64,000 nt of DNA from Cytophagales bacterium (lineage in GTDB: Bacteria > Bacteroidota > Bacteroidia > Cytophagales > Cyclobacteriaceae): positions 44,573 through 108,572 of the forward strand of contig JADBYQ010000036.1 of the NCBI GenBank assembly GCA_020402945.1. The letters run 5' to 3'. The position numbers and the translations under genes were made by a program. The notes under the pieces are model-generated. The model was not told where the DNA came from, did not search any database, and worked only from the letters and a program-made list of their open reading frames with translations. Positions 51,844-62,093 of this stretch are shown piece after piece. Positions within the stretch are counted from its first letter, which is position 1. Each line of letters begins with the position of its first letter.

Positions 51844-54800
51844 ATGAGGTTCTTGGATTCGATTTTTAAGAGCGTCCACCCAATTCCTTTATGGATGGCA
51901 GTGTGGCCTTTTATTCTGCCGATGTTTTGTTGTTTTGGCCAATCGGTAGAACCTTTGACTGGGCGGGCGGTCATTGATCTGCCGTTAGGTAATTTGCAAG
52001 TGGGTGATATCAACATCCCCATCGGCATTAGCCACCAAGGGGGGTCGCTGAAGGTAATGGATGGAGAAGGGGATGTGGGTGCAGGCTGGAGGTTGGTAGC
52101 CGGTGGAATGGTATCGCGTGAAGTTCGTGGGCTGCCGGACGACTTTCTGGATGCCACACGCAGCGGATGGTTGTATAATGGCAATGCACAGGCCATCCAA
52201 AATTTTGTTCCCTCGGCAGATGACGTGCTTAGTACTTGCACCGATGAGCAAGCAGACTTTAACTTCATCAATGGACTTGGGTATTTAAAAGACTCAGAAC
52301 CCGACATTTATTATTTCCAGGCACCCGGCATCTCTGGAAAGTTCATACTTGGAACAGACCGTACGGCAAAGCTTCTCACTTATCAAGACCTATCAATCAC
52401 AATGATTCGACCAAATGGTACATTTATTACTGGTTTTGTAATTAAGACAAATAAGGGGTTTACTTATTCATTTGATGCTGCCGAGATGTCTGAACGGAAA
52501 TCGGCTACCTATAGGAATTTATCTTCGGCTGTGGACTACTTTACTTCCAATCATTTATACTATTCAACTCCGGTGCGGTATGCTGTTTCTTGGGGATTAA
52601 GTAAGATTGCTTCGACAGCCAGCAGCTTGCAAGCCGCTTTTACCTATTCTAGCCAAGCACCCAGCAGTGGTGCTTCGTATTACACGCGGATAAATATCGA
52701 TGCTAGCGGCAGTCCGGTGGTTGATACACTTTACTATTTGACTGACAAAGTGGAAACTCAGAAACTCTCTGAGATTACACTTCAATCCTTCAAAGCCACT
52801 TTCGGTGTAGGCGATGGGCGATACTACAACATAACGTTTACAGAGAGCGAAACAGGTGACAACAAAAAAATTGACTTTATCTATCAGGTTATTCAATCTA
52901 CCCAGCTGTCCTCTAACCGAGCCTATCATAATTTTTTGACGCAGATTCGAGAAATAAACCAGGATTGCTTTCCATCGCCAGCTTATCAGTTCAGCTATTA
53001 TGGAGTCTCTTTTCCCGATATTGTTGATCCCGAATTCGGTGTAGGAACGACCTCAATGTCTTGGGATACAGGCCAGAACCAAGACCACTATGGCTTTTAC
53101 AACTCGATAGCTTATAAAAATACCCCCAACATCTTTTTTTATGCAGGCGAAGCAAATGCGAGGCGATTTCGCACTTCCACCCTGCTAGGATTGACGCCCA
53201 CTATAGAATTGAGCGGCAATAACCGCAGTATCAATCCTGTTTCGATCGCAACGGGTGCCGTTAAGTACATCTACTACCCCACGGGCGGCTATACTCATTT
53301 TATTTATGAACCGAATAGTTACTTTGACTCTGATCGAAATGCGGATGTGCTGGGCGGAGGCGTGCGCGTGGCTTCCATTACGACTTTTGGAGAACAAAAG
53401 AAGCTAGGTTCTTTCAATGCAAAATTTAACTTGATCCAAACCAGTTATGAGTATAAGCTGACAGATGGTAAGTCTAGCGGGAAGCTTACCTATGCACCTG
53501 CGTTTGCCTTTGCCAATGGAACGACTATTGTGCGAAGCAATTTTAACCTTGCTTCAGATTATCCCGAAATTTTGTATTCCCGAACTACGGAAATAATGAA
53601 TGGCAAGGGCAAGCGCGTAAGTGAATTTAAAATTCCGGGCATGTACCCACAGCTTACCGATGGGATATGGAAGGCTACCATCAGCAAAATTGCCCGACAG
53701 CCAAGTGCTGCTTGCGATCCAGGGAACTTTAAAAATGGAGCTTACACGTATCCATTTGCACCAAATACCACGTACGACTATAAACGGGGTCAGTTGGTAA
53801 AGCAAATGGAATTTGGCCAAAACGGAGACCTCACCAGCCAACGCAGGTTGGTATATGCCCCCGGTGCGCAAGGCCTTACTACACACAAAGGCCTTCGGTT
53901 TGAGCGGATCGGCAATGCTTTTCACTATGGGCTTTATGAAATACTGACTGGTGGCTCGGAGGTAGTAAGCTCAGAAATAGTGACCACTGTAGGTGAGCAA
54001 AGCCCAGCCGACTCTTCCGTAGTAACGGTCAATTATCAATACAATGCAAAAAATTTGCTCAAGCAAATAACCCGTACATCGCCCAATGGCACGGTTAATC
54101 GAGAGAACTTGCTGTATGCGGGCGACTTCAATTTTACTTCAGCCGTGCCAAGCGATACAGCTGCATTTGCCATTCAACTGCTCAACAATACTTCGCGCCA
54201 CGCGGAAGTTATTGAGCGTGCGCAGCGGTTGACACTGCCAGGCATGACAGAAAAAGTAACAGGGGCAAACCTGACAGTTTACGCAAACTATACCAGCCTT
54301 TCCACTGCTTTAGTATTGCCTTACAAAACATTTTCGTTGTTGGCGGGGGCTGTTTTTACAGATGCCATACGCTTGGGTCAATCGCTTGTGGCCGATGGAG
54401 ACTATGCAATGGATCAAAAGGTGGAACGCTATAATTCAGTTGGATCTCCAATAGATGTCTCAAACAACCGGAAAAATCGAATGGCCTATCTTAACAGTGG
54501 GCAAAGCAATACTGCATTTTTGACGGTAAGCAATGCAAAAGCGAAGCAATTTGTTTTTGTAGGGTTTGATGAGCGTATTAGCGAATCAACCCTTTCTATT
54601 GCAAGTGGAGTAAATGAGCCTGTTTACACTACTGGTTGGACTGGCAGTTGGGCTGCACGCCTGATGCCCTCGCACCGACTAATTAGCCTGGCACTCATTC
54701 AAAAAGGCAGTGTACGGTATCGCATAAGCTGTTGGGTGAAAGCACCTATGGCAGGCACCCTCACTTTCAAAGCCTTGAATGGAACAACAGAGCAGTCCAG

Positions 54801-55728
54801 CGTGACAGCGGCTTTTGACGGCAGCAACCAATGGAAGAAAATTACGGCAACCCTCAACATGGCCAATGTATCGCCCAATTTTGCGTTTGAGGTGGCCACC
54901 TCTGCCCAAGTTGATGTTGACGATGTGTTGGTATTGCCCGAGCAGGCCTCGGCCACCTTTAGCTTGAGTAAGCCCTTTACCGGTGTGGTGGCACAAACCG
55001 ATGTTGCGGCAAACAGCACCACGTTTACTTACGATGATCAAAGGAGGCTGCTGGGAACGTATGACCAAAAAAGAAATCTAGTTGCCTATCAAGAATATGC
55101 TAACCAAAAAGATGGAGATAATCAATTGAATGCAGTATTTATATCATCCACCGCTACCTATAGCGTGGGTAACACCACCACTTTTACGGCAATTGCATGT
55201 GTTAGCAATCTCACGTATACTTGGTCAATAAAACGAGACAATAGCGAGGTGGCCACGGGCCAAGGAGCTTCTATCACCTACACTTTTGCCCAGCCTGGTA
55301 CGCACACCGTGTTGATGACGGCCTCAAACCCGTTGTATAGCCCAATTAGTTTTGGCAATACAATTTGTGTGGATCCGCGGTTAGTGTTTGATATTGTGGC
55401 CCCCAATGGGCTAAATATTTATCGATGTGATGTAAACGGCAACCCAAAGACTTTTAGGGCTATCAATTTACAAGTATCTCCCGGAGGGCAGGTTATATAC
55501 AGTTGGGCTTATACAAGTGCTTCAGGGCAGTGGTTTGCAATTCTAGATGCAAATGGTGTTCCCATAACTGGCCCACTGGCCTCCGTGGGCATATCTACCT
55601 ATGCTTACTCTGTTAAGTGTAAGGTTTCCATCAGTTATCCTCCTGATCTGCACTGCCAATCAACAATGGTTACTGAACGCGAAGTAATCACCACTACTGT
55701 GTACATAGACAACCGACCTTGTCCATAA
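51844..55728 (+). CDS. Large secreted Rhs-associated protein with PKD-like C-terminus
   Basis: A 1294-aa exported protein. The N-terminus (signal helix about 12-32) is followed by DLPLGNLQVGDINIPIGISHQGG, the start typical of Bacteroidota Rhs partner proteins, and by GDVGAGWRLVAGGMVSREVRG. The middle resembles SpvB/TcaC-like scaffolds with YD-like elements (QYNAKNLLKQITRTSPNGT; FTYDDQRRLLGTYDQKRNL), and the last ~170 residues have a PKD-like domain (TYTWSIKRDN, YTFAQPGTHTVLMTAS). It likely forms a surface complex with the Ig/Rhs protein at 56165. No catalytic tip is seen. Confidence 0.78.
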   Translation: MRFLDSIFKSVHPIPLWMAVWPFILPMFCCFGQSVEPLTGRAVIDLPLGNLQVGDINIPIGISHQGGSLKVMDGEGDVGAGWRLVAGGMVSREVRGLPDDFLDATRSGWLYNGNAQAIQNFVPSADDVLSTCTDEQADFNFINGLGYLKDSEPDIYYFQAPGISGKFILGTDRTAKLLTYQDLSITMIRPNGTFITGFVIKTNKGFTYSFDAAEMSERKSATYRNLSSAVDYFTSNHLYYSTPVRYAVSWGLSKIASTASSLQAAFTYSSQAPSSGASYYTRINIDASGSPVVDTLYYLTDKVETQKLSEITLQSFKATFGVGDGRYYNITFTESETGDNKKIDFIYQVIQSTQLSSNRAYHNFLTQIREINQDCFPSPAYQFSYYGVSFPDIVDPEFGVGTTSMSWDTGQNQDHYGFYNSIAYKNTPNIFFYAGEANARRFRTSTLLGLTPTIELSGNNRSINPVSIATGAVKYIYYPTGGYTHFIYEPNSYFDSDRNADVLGGGVRVASITTFGEQKKLGSFNAKFNLIQTSYEYKLTDGKSSGKLTYAPAFAFANGTTIVRSNFNLASDYPEILYSRTTEIMNGKGKRVSEFKIPGMYPQLTDGIWKATISKIARQPSAACDPGNFKNGAYTYPFAPNTTYDYKRGQLVKQMEFGQNGDLTSQRRLVYAPGAQGLTTHKGLRFERIGNAFHYGLYEILTGGSEVVSSEIVTTVGEQSPADSSVVTVNYQYNAKNLLKQITRTSPNGTVNRENLLYAGDFNFTSAVPSDTAAFAIQLLNNTSRHAEVIERAQRLTLPGMTEKVTGANLTVYANYTSLSTALVLPYKTFSLLAGAVFTDAIRLGQSLVADGDYAMDQKVERYNSVGSPIDVSNNRKNRMAYLNSGQSNTAFLTVSNAKAKQFVFVGFDERISESTLSIASGVNEPVYTTGWTGSWAARLMPSHRLISLALIQKGSVRYRISCWVKAPMAGTLTFKALNGTTEQSSVTAAFDGSNQWKKITATLNMANVSPNFAFEVATSAQVDVDDVLVLPEQASATFSLSKPFTGVVAQTDVAANSTTFTYDDQRRLLGTYDQKRNLVAYQEYANQKDGDNQLNAVFISSTATYSVGNTTTFTAIACVSNLTYTWSIKRDNSEVATGQGASITYTFAQPGTHTVLMTASNPLYSPISFGNTICVDPRLVFDIVAPNGLNIYRCDVNGNPKTFRAINLQVSPGGQVIYSWAYTSASGQWFAILDANGVPITGPLASVGISTYAYSVKCKVSISYPPDLHCQSTMVTEREVITTTVYIDNRPCP

Positions 55729-55742
55729 CCTACTTGAACAAT

Positions 55743-56153
55743 ATGAAATACCCTCTTTCATTTTTTTTGTTTGCAGCAAGTTTAGCCGTTTATGGCCAAG
55801 ACATAGCCGTGGCACGGCTAAGGTGGGTGACCAACGAAGCGATTGATGTAAAGGCCAACCAGCCGTTTGCGTTGGCCTCCTTTTTGACTACCGATAGCAA
55901 CACTATTACCTGGCAACAGAAGGCAGGCGAAAACGTGCAGAGCTTTAAGGTGGTTTCTAAGAGCGGCACTTGGCGCGATGTTTCCGCAAATGGTTTTTGC
56001 GACTTTCGAGCCACGTTTCTAAATGAACCGGAGGAAGTGAGGTTCACCTTTGAAAAGAAAAGCTCCGGCATATGGGTCACTATTTATTTCGCTCCAAATG
56101 ACTCGAGAGGACTAATTTATAAACTAAAAGTAGCGGAAGTAATAGCCTTGTAA
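55743..56153 (+). CDS. Small secreted protein in the Rhs locus
   Basis: A 136-aa protein with signal peptide MKYPLSFFLFAASLAVYG. The rest (DIAVARLRWVTNEAIDVKANQPF, FTFEKKSSGIWVTIYFAPNDS) is beta-rich and unrecognised. The start at 55743 fits the signal; the longer frame at 55719 overlaps the upstream gene. It sits between the two giants, 11 nt before the second. Confidence 0.72.
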   Translation: MKYPLSFFLFAASLAVYGQDIAVARLRWVTNEAIDVKANQPFALASFLTTDSNTITWQQKAGENVQSFKVVSKSGTWRDVSANGFCDFRATFLNEPEEVRFTFEKKSSGIWVTIYFAPNDSRGLIYKLKVAEVIAL

Positions 56154-56164
56154 TTGACCCTACT

Positions 56165-59100
56165 ATGCGTGTGAAAGCCCTTCCATTCATTTTGTTTTGC
56201 TGGCTCGCGCCAGGTTGTCTGTGGGCACAAATCACCCCCACCGCCCCTGTATCAGGCGGTAGCACCGTTGTTTATTCCGTGAACAACGGGATAGTGTATG
56301 CGAGACGCAACTGGGTGGTGGTGGGTGGCACCGTGCAGTCCACTTCTTCGGCTGGCACTACTTACACTGCCACGATACTCTGGGCATCTACCTGCACGGG
56401 GCTCATAGGCCAATTGAGTTTTCGCAATGCAACCACATTGGTCAACTACTTGGAAGTAACCGTGAACGCCCCCACCGCTGCCACTACATCTGCCAGCCGT
56501 TGCGGTGCAGGCTCTGTTACGCTCACGGCCAACCCATCGCCAGCAACTGGCATCATGCAGTGGTACGATGCAGCCATTGGGGGCACTTTGTTGGGCAGCG
56601 GCAATAGCTTTGTTACTCCGTCACTGAGTTCAACCACCGTCTACTATGCCGCTTGCTATCTGCCGGCTATAAACTGTGAAGGGCCGCGCATTGCCACTAC
56701 GGCTACCATCAACTCGTTGCCATCAAACCCATTGCTAGCCCCACAGGGGTCGGCTGCAGTTTCCTGTGGAGAAAACACCTTCAGCTTAACCGCCAAATTT
56801 GCAGAGGCCAACACTACTTTTGCGTGGTACACGGTGGCCGCGGGCGGCAGTGCGTTTGCCACTGGCACACCCATGAGCCAAACTATTTCGGCCACTACCA
56901 CTTATTACTGCGCCAGGCGTAGTGACCTTACTTTTTGCGAGAGCAGCCGCGTGCCTATTACGATTACCATCGAAAGCCCGCCCGTTGCTCATGCAGTGGG
57001 CGGGGCCGGCACCTACTGCGGCACAGGCGCGGTTACCTTGGCCAACTCGCAGAGTGGCTATGGCTACCAATTGCTATTGAACGGTGCCAATGCTGGCACA
57101 ACTGCAACAGGCAACAATTCCTCGCTTACGTGGAACAATTTGACCGCCAGCGGCAACTATACGGTGATGGCCAAAAGCCCACAGGGTCGCTGCACGGTTA
57201 ACATGAGCGGCTCAGCTGCCATTATTTTGGACCCCACCAGTGTGGGCGGCATCGTGGCCGGCAGCACCACGGTATGCGCACCAGCAGCAGGTGCCGTAAC
57301 GCTTAGCGGCCAAGTGGGAAATATTTTGCGATGGGAGCAGAATACGGGTGGCGGCTGGACTACCTTGGCTCAAACCAGTGACACCCTAAACTTCACCAAC
57401 CTGACCGCCACCACCCACTACCGTGCGGTCGTGCAGAGCGGTACGTGCGCGGTGGCCTATTCAACTGTTGCCACGGTAGCGGCCTATGCCTCACCTACGG
57501 TAACCGCAACCGGAAATACTATCATTTACGGCAGTCCAAACCCTCAATTGAGCACAGGGGCCTCGGCCAGTTACCAATGGGTGCGCAATGGCACCGACAT
57601 CGTGGGCGCCACAGGCCAAAGCTACACCGTGCCCAACTTTGGTGCCTATGCTGTGCGCACGCAACCCGCGGCCGGGTTTTATTGTACATCGGCACCTTTT
57701 GGAATGGGTGGAGTTGCCACTGCGCAATCTCAACCTGTGAACTTGGTGAGCTCCACCGTTATTTTAAAGGTTGGCATCACCGACCCCTCACAATTGTTTA
57801 GCCTGCAGCCACACGAGGTAAAGCAAGTAGTGCAATACCAAGATGGGCTTGGCCGCACCTACCAGACTGTGGCCGTAGCACAAGCGGCCGGTGCCACCCG
57901 CGGTGATCTGGTGACCAGCACCGCGTGGGGGCGCAACGGGCTAGTGGACACCACCTTTTTACCTTACGCCACAGCCGTGCCAGACGGGCGCATGCGACCC
58001 AATGCCCTGAGAGCGAACAACAGCTACACTCAAAGCGAACAATACCAATTTTACCAAGGCACGGCCAAGGTGGCTGCCAGCCAGCACCCCTTTGCCAAAA
58101 CCATTTACCGCAACGCGCCCGATGCACGCGTGACCGAGCAAGGCGCGCCCGGGGCCGATTGGCAACCGGGCACCAACCACACCGTGCGCAGCACCCTTAC
58201 CCTGAACACCGCCAGCTACCCTGTAAAATATTGGAAGCCCGATGGCACTACCACGGGCAACTACCCCGTGCGTTCGGTGAACGTGGCCATTACCCATGAC
58301 GAAAACGGAAACCAAGTGCGCACCTTTACAGATAGCAGAGGGCTTACCGTGCTGAAACAAGTGCAAGAAGGCACCAGCAACTGGTTGGAGACCTATTCTA
58401 TTTACGATGAACAGGGCCGCCTGAAATACCAAGTGCCGCCCAAGGCACTGGCCGTGCTGGGCAGTGGCACCGATGTGAAGGTCGCCAACCTGGCCGAGCT
58501 GATATACACCTACTCCTACGACTCGCTGAACCGCCTGAAAGAAAAGAAAGTGCCAGGCGCAGCCATGCAGGCACTGGTGTATGACCCGCTGGACCGTGTG
58601 GTGCTTACACAAGATGGCAGCCTGAGGGCGCAGGGCATGTGGATGTTCGTGAAGTATGACCAGCGCAACCGCGCGGTGTACAGCGGCCTCTATGCCAGCA
58701 CCAGCAGCCGCCACCAATTGCAGCAGCAGGCAAGCGGAATCAACTACAACCTCACCCCTTGGTATGAGGTAGAGGCCACAGCTGCCAATACCTACCACGG
58801 CTACAGCAACCAAACCTGGCCCACGGCCAACCTTACGGTGATGGCGGTGAGCTATTATGACCACTATGACTTTGACCGCAACGGCACGGCCGACTATACC
58901 TATGACAATGCCCACTTGGGCGCCACCCCTGCGCAGGCCAGCACCGACACGTGGGGCAAAGCCACCGGCAGCAAGTGCGCACTGCTGAGCAGCACAGGCG
59001 CGGTGACCACCAACTTTCTGGTGAACGTTGTTTTTTATGATGACTATGGCCGCACCCTACAAACGCTGCAAAACAACCCTCTGAACCTGGCCATGCAAGA

Positions 59101-62080
59101 CAAGGCCACAGTGAAATACGATAATGCCCGCAGGGTGGAGCGCACCAAGCAGATCCACAGCGGCCCAACCTCGTTAACGGTTGAACAGAGCTATGCTTAT
59201 GACCACGCATCGCGCACCACGGCCATCTACCATAGCATCAATGGGGCAGCGCCAACACAGGTTGCTGGTTATACCTACAATGCTTTGGGGCAAGTGGTGG
59301 ACAAACAACTGCATGTGGTGGGCGGGCTGCCCTTGCAGAGCGTAGACCTGCGCTATAACATACGTGGCTGGCTGCGGTCAGTTAACAATTCACAGTTAGC
59401 AGTTAACGGTGATAACGATGACGCCAATGATTATTTTGGCATGGAGCTGCACTACAGCACAGTAGAGAGCGGGCTGGCCAACACCCCCAGCTACAACGGC
59501 AACATCTCTGCCGTAAAATGGAAGGGATTGGGAACGGCAGGCGCCAGTGACCAGCGCAGCTACAAGTACACCTACGACATGGCCGACCGCCTGAAGACCG
59601 CCACCTTTGCCGCTCACAACGGCACGGCCTGGGCCAAGGAGGCCGGCACGCTGGACGAAAACATGACCTATGATGCCAATGGCAACATGGCCACCTTAGT
59701 ACGCTACCAAAATAACCGCGGCCTCACGGGCACTACCGTTACCAGTTTACCGATGGCGGTTGACCAATTGACCTACACCTATACCACCAATACCAACCGC
59801 CTGCTGAAAGTAGAAGATGCCATGGCCACCACCGTGGGTGTGGGCGATTTTAAAAACGGCAGCACCGCGGCCACCGAATACACCTACAATGCCGATGGCA
59901 GCATGGCAAAGGACCTGAACAAGGGCATACAAACCATCACCTATAATATGCTGGGCAAGCCGCAAGTGATAACGTATAGCGGCACGCCTACCAAAACGGT
60001 GACCTATACGTATGATGCAACTGGCGCAAAGATAAAAACCGTGGCCGTGGCCAATGGGGTGACCACCACCACCGATTACGTAGGAGGCTTTGTTTATACC
60101 AACAATGCGTTGAGTTTCTTCAGCAGCCCAGAGGGACGCGTGGTAAAGAAGGGAAGTACCTTTGAATACGAATATGCGATCACGGATCATCAAGGAAACA
60201 CCAGGGTGTTGTTTACCAGTGCACCGCAGGCCGCCCAACCCACTGCCTCCAACATGGAGGCAGGTACAAACCCTAATTTTCAAAACTACAATAACATGGT
60301 AGGGTTCGATCTATTTGACCACACCGATGCAGGCACCGTATTTCAGTATTCACAGAAGCTGACGGGTGGCAACAATGCCCAAGTGGGTTTGGCAAAAACC
60401 TACAATGTGATGGCGGGCGACAAAGTGAAGATTGAACTTTTTGCCAAGTATTTTAATCCACAAAGCACCAGCAGCAATTTGACTGGTTTTGCCACCGCCC
60501 TTGCCAGTGCTTTTGGCGTGAGTGCTGCCAGCACGGGCGAAGCACTGAAGGCCTACAACGGATTGAACAACTATGGTGGCCTGGTGGCCGCGGGCACAGC
60601 CCATAACGACAACGGCTTTCCAAAACTTTTTGTAAACATACTGCTGTTCGATAAAAACTACGTGCTGATTGATGCCGCCTGGCAGCAGATAGATGGCGGA
60701 GAGCAGCCCGTGGGCAACGGCACCAAACTACCGCACGACTTTATGAGTGCAGAGTTAACAGCCCGAGAACCCGGCTTTGCCTATGTGTATTTCTCCAACG
60801 AAAGCGCTACCTTGGTAGAAGGTTATTTTGACGATGTGACCATGACCTATACGCCCGGCAATATTTTGCAGTACAACGAGTACTATCCATTCGGTTTGCA
60901 AACTGCGAACAGCTGGACGAGGGAGAACACAACAGGAAATAATTTCCTTTTCAATGGCGGGACAGAGTTGAACTCGACAACTGGTGTATACGACTTGCAC
61001 TACAGGAACTACGACCCTGTATTAGGGCGCATGACCCAGGTGGACCCGGTGGCAGGGAAGTACGCCAGCCTCACACCCTATAACTATGCTTTCAACTCAC
61101 CGGCCAACCTTAACGACCCTTTGGGCGATGAGCCGCCTTTCTTCAACCGCGAGGCGTGGCGTGGGAACATGAGGGGCGGTGCGGTGTACCCAAGGGGCGG
61201 CAGGAACGGCATGGACGATGCCGACTGGGGCAACAGTGGGTCGTTGAGCGCGGGCTCGTTCGGCAGGAGCGTATACGAGGATGCACGTGACGTGCGCAAT
61301 GGGCAGATGTCATTGGAAGCGTACGCTGGCAAGTACGGCAGCAACCTCACGTTGAGCGACATGGCTCTTACCATGGCTGCCATGACTGGCAACTCGGTGC
61401 TGGGGAGCACCATAGGCAGCATGACATACGGGGGTGTTTTCTCCTTCCAGATTAACGGAAAGGACTACGGTGGAAATTTTGTTGTGATAAACGGGAGCGT
61501 GCAGAGCCTTGCATTCGCATATTCGCTGCCGACTGATATTGGGGGTTTGGTGGTAAGGGCAGACATCAACACCCTTGTTAACGTTGGTCCCGGGCAAAGC
61601 TATCAATCCGCGCTCAACAGTTGGGCGAACAACGCGCGCGGTGCCGACATGGCGGGCATGACGTTAGCAGGAGGTGGGATGGTATTATCAATGACCGAGG
61701 ACATGTTCAAGGGCGTGGGCACCAACCTGCGGCTGTTGCAGTACCAAGCGTGGGACAATGGCATGGCCAGCAGCTTTGGCAACAGCATCAGCAAGGTGAG
61801 CAAAATAACCACGTCACTTCAATTCACTGGGTATGGTTTGGGTGCGTTCAATGCCTATTCGGTTACCCAGCAGTATCTGAATAGCGGAAAAAGTGGATTT
61901 AATACTTGGAATCTTATTGTGGAACAAGGCTCGAACGTATATTCAACTTTGGGAGGGGTATATGGGGCAGCATGGGGAGTTGGCTGGGAGTTGGGGAGGG
62001 CCGTAACGAATATCCCAGGCTATCAGGCATGGAGGAACAACACATGGCTTCCATTCAGGGAAAAATATCTACGCTACTAG
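56165..62080 (+). CDS. Giant secreted Ig-like/Rhs protein with unassigned C-terminal tip
   Basis: A 1971-aa protein: signal MRVKALPFILFCWLAPGCLW, four to five Ig-like repeats (residues ~95-530, each with C/W pairs such as FAWYTVAAGGSAF), a DUF6443-type domain from about 530 (VTSSTVILKVG-like ...QYQDGLGRTYQT), a YD-repeat body, and the Rhs core (DLHYRNYDPVLGRMTQVDP, ~1609-1656) ending DPLGD. The last ~315 residues (GNMRGGAVYPRGGRN... VYGAAWGVG... REKYLRY) are the variable tip; I see no known nuclease, deaminase or ADP-ribosyl motif. GC content rises visibly here. Probably a polymorphic toxin or adhesion protein; a small membrane protein follows as candidate immunity gene. Confidence 0.85.
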   Translation: MRVKALPFILFCWLAPGCLWAQITPTAPVSGGSTVVYSVNNGIVYARRNWVVVGGTVQSTSSAGTTYTATILWASTCTGLIGQLSFRNATTLVNYLEVTVNAPTAATTSASRCGAGSVTLTANPSPATGIMQWYDAAIGGTLLGSGNSFVTPSLSSTTVYYAACYLPAINCEGPRIATTATINSLPSNPLLAPQGSAAVSCGENTFSLTAKFAEANTTFAWYTVAAGGSAFATGTPMSQTISATTTYYCARRSDLTFCESSRVPITITIESPPVAHAVGGAGTYCGTGAVTLANSQSGYGYQLLLNGANAGTTATGNNSSLTWNNLTASGNYTVMAKSPQGRCTVNMSGSAAIILDPTSVGGIVAGSTTVCAPAAGAVTLSGQVGNILRWEQNTGGGWTTLAQTSDTLNFTNLTATTHYRAVVQSGTCAVAYSTVATVAAYASPTVTATGNTIIYGSPNPQLSTGASASYQWVRNGTDIVGATGQSYTVPNFGAYAVRTQPAAGFYCTSAPFGMGGVATAQSQPVNLVSSTVILKVGITDPSQLFSLQPHEVKQVVQYQDGLGRTYQTVAVAQAAGATRGDLVTSTAWGRNGLVDTTFLPYATAVPDGRMRPNALRANNSYTQSEQYQFYQGTAKVAASQHPFAKTIYRNAPDARVTEQGAPGADWQPGTNHTVRSTLTLNTASYPVKYWKPDGTTTGNYPVRSVNVAITHDENGNQVRTFTDSRGLTVLKQVQEGTSNWLETYSIYDEQGRLKYQVPPKALAVLGSGTDVKVANLAELIYTYSYDSLNRLKEKKVPGAAMQALVYDPLDRVVLTQDGSLRAQGMWMFVKYDQRNRAVYSGLYASTSSRHQLQQQASGINYNLTPWYEVEATAANTYHGYSNQTWPTANLTVMAVSYYDHYDFDRNGTADYTYDNAHLGATPAQASTDTWGKATGSKCALLSSTGAVTTNFLVNVVFYDDYGRTLQTLQNNPLNLAMQDKATVKYDNARRVERTKQIHSGPTSLTVEQSYAYDHASRTTAIYHSINGAAPTQVAGYTYNALGQVVDKQLHVVGGLPLQSVDLRYNIRGWLRSVNNSQLAVNGDNDDANDYFGMELHYSTVESGLANTPSYNGNISAVKWKGLGTAGASDQRSYKYTYDMADRLKTATFAAHNGTAWAKEAGTLDENMTYDANGNMATLVRYQNNRGLTGTTVTSLPMAVDQLTYTYTTNTNRLLKVEDAMATTVGVGDFKNGSTAATEYTYNADGSMAKDLNKGIQTITYNMLGKPQVITYSGTPTKTVTYTYDATGAKIKTVAVANGVTTTTDYVGGFVYTNNALSFFSSPEGRVVKKGSTFEYEYAITDHQGNTRVLFTSAPQAAQPTASNMEAGTNPNFQNYNNMVGFDLFDHTDAGTVFQYSQKLTGGNNAQVGLAKTYNVMAGDKVKIELFAKYFNPQSTSSNLTGFATALASAFGVSAASTGEALKAYNGLNNYGGLVAAGTAHNDNGFPKLFVNILLFDKNYVLIDAAWQQIDGGEQPVGNGTKLPHDFMSAELTAREPGFAYVYFSNESATLVEGYFDDVTMTYTPGNILQYNEYYPFGLQTANSWTRENTTGNNFLFNGGTELNSTTGVYDLHYRNYDPVLGRMTQVDPVAGKYASLTPYNYAFNSPANLNDPLGDEPPFFNREAWRGNMRGGAVYPRGGRNGMDDADWGNSGSLSAGSFGRSVYEDARDVRNGQMSLEAYAGKYGSNLTLSDMALTMAAMTGNSVLGSTIGSMTYGGVFSFQINGKDYGGNFVVINGSVQSLAFAYSLPTDIGGLVVRADINTLVNVGPGQSYQSALNSWANNARGADMAGMTLAGGGMVLSMTEDMFKGVGTNLRLLQYQAWDNGMASSFGNSISKVSKITTSLQFTGYGLGAFNAYSVTQQYLNSGKSGFNTWNLIVEQGSNVYSTLGGVYGAAWGVGWELGRAVTNIPGYQAWRNNTWLPFREKYLRY

Positions 62081-62093
62081 CTTTAAACAAATT

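Noticed and set aside
57445..59210. Long frames on both strands within the Rhs gene (e.g. 318 codons at 57959-58915)
   Set aside because: They are by-products of the GC-rich repeat-coding sequence; the 1971-aa frame accounts for the region.
56165..61900. YD-repeat DNA as a tandem repeat or CRISPR array
   Set aside because: The repetition is at protein level; there are no identical spaced DNA repeats.
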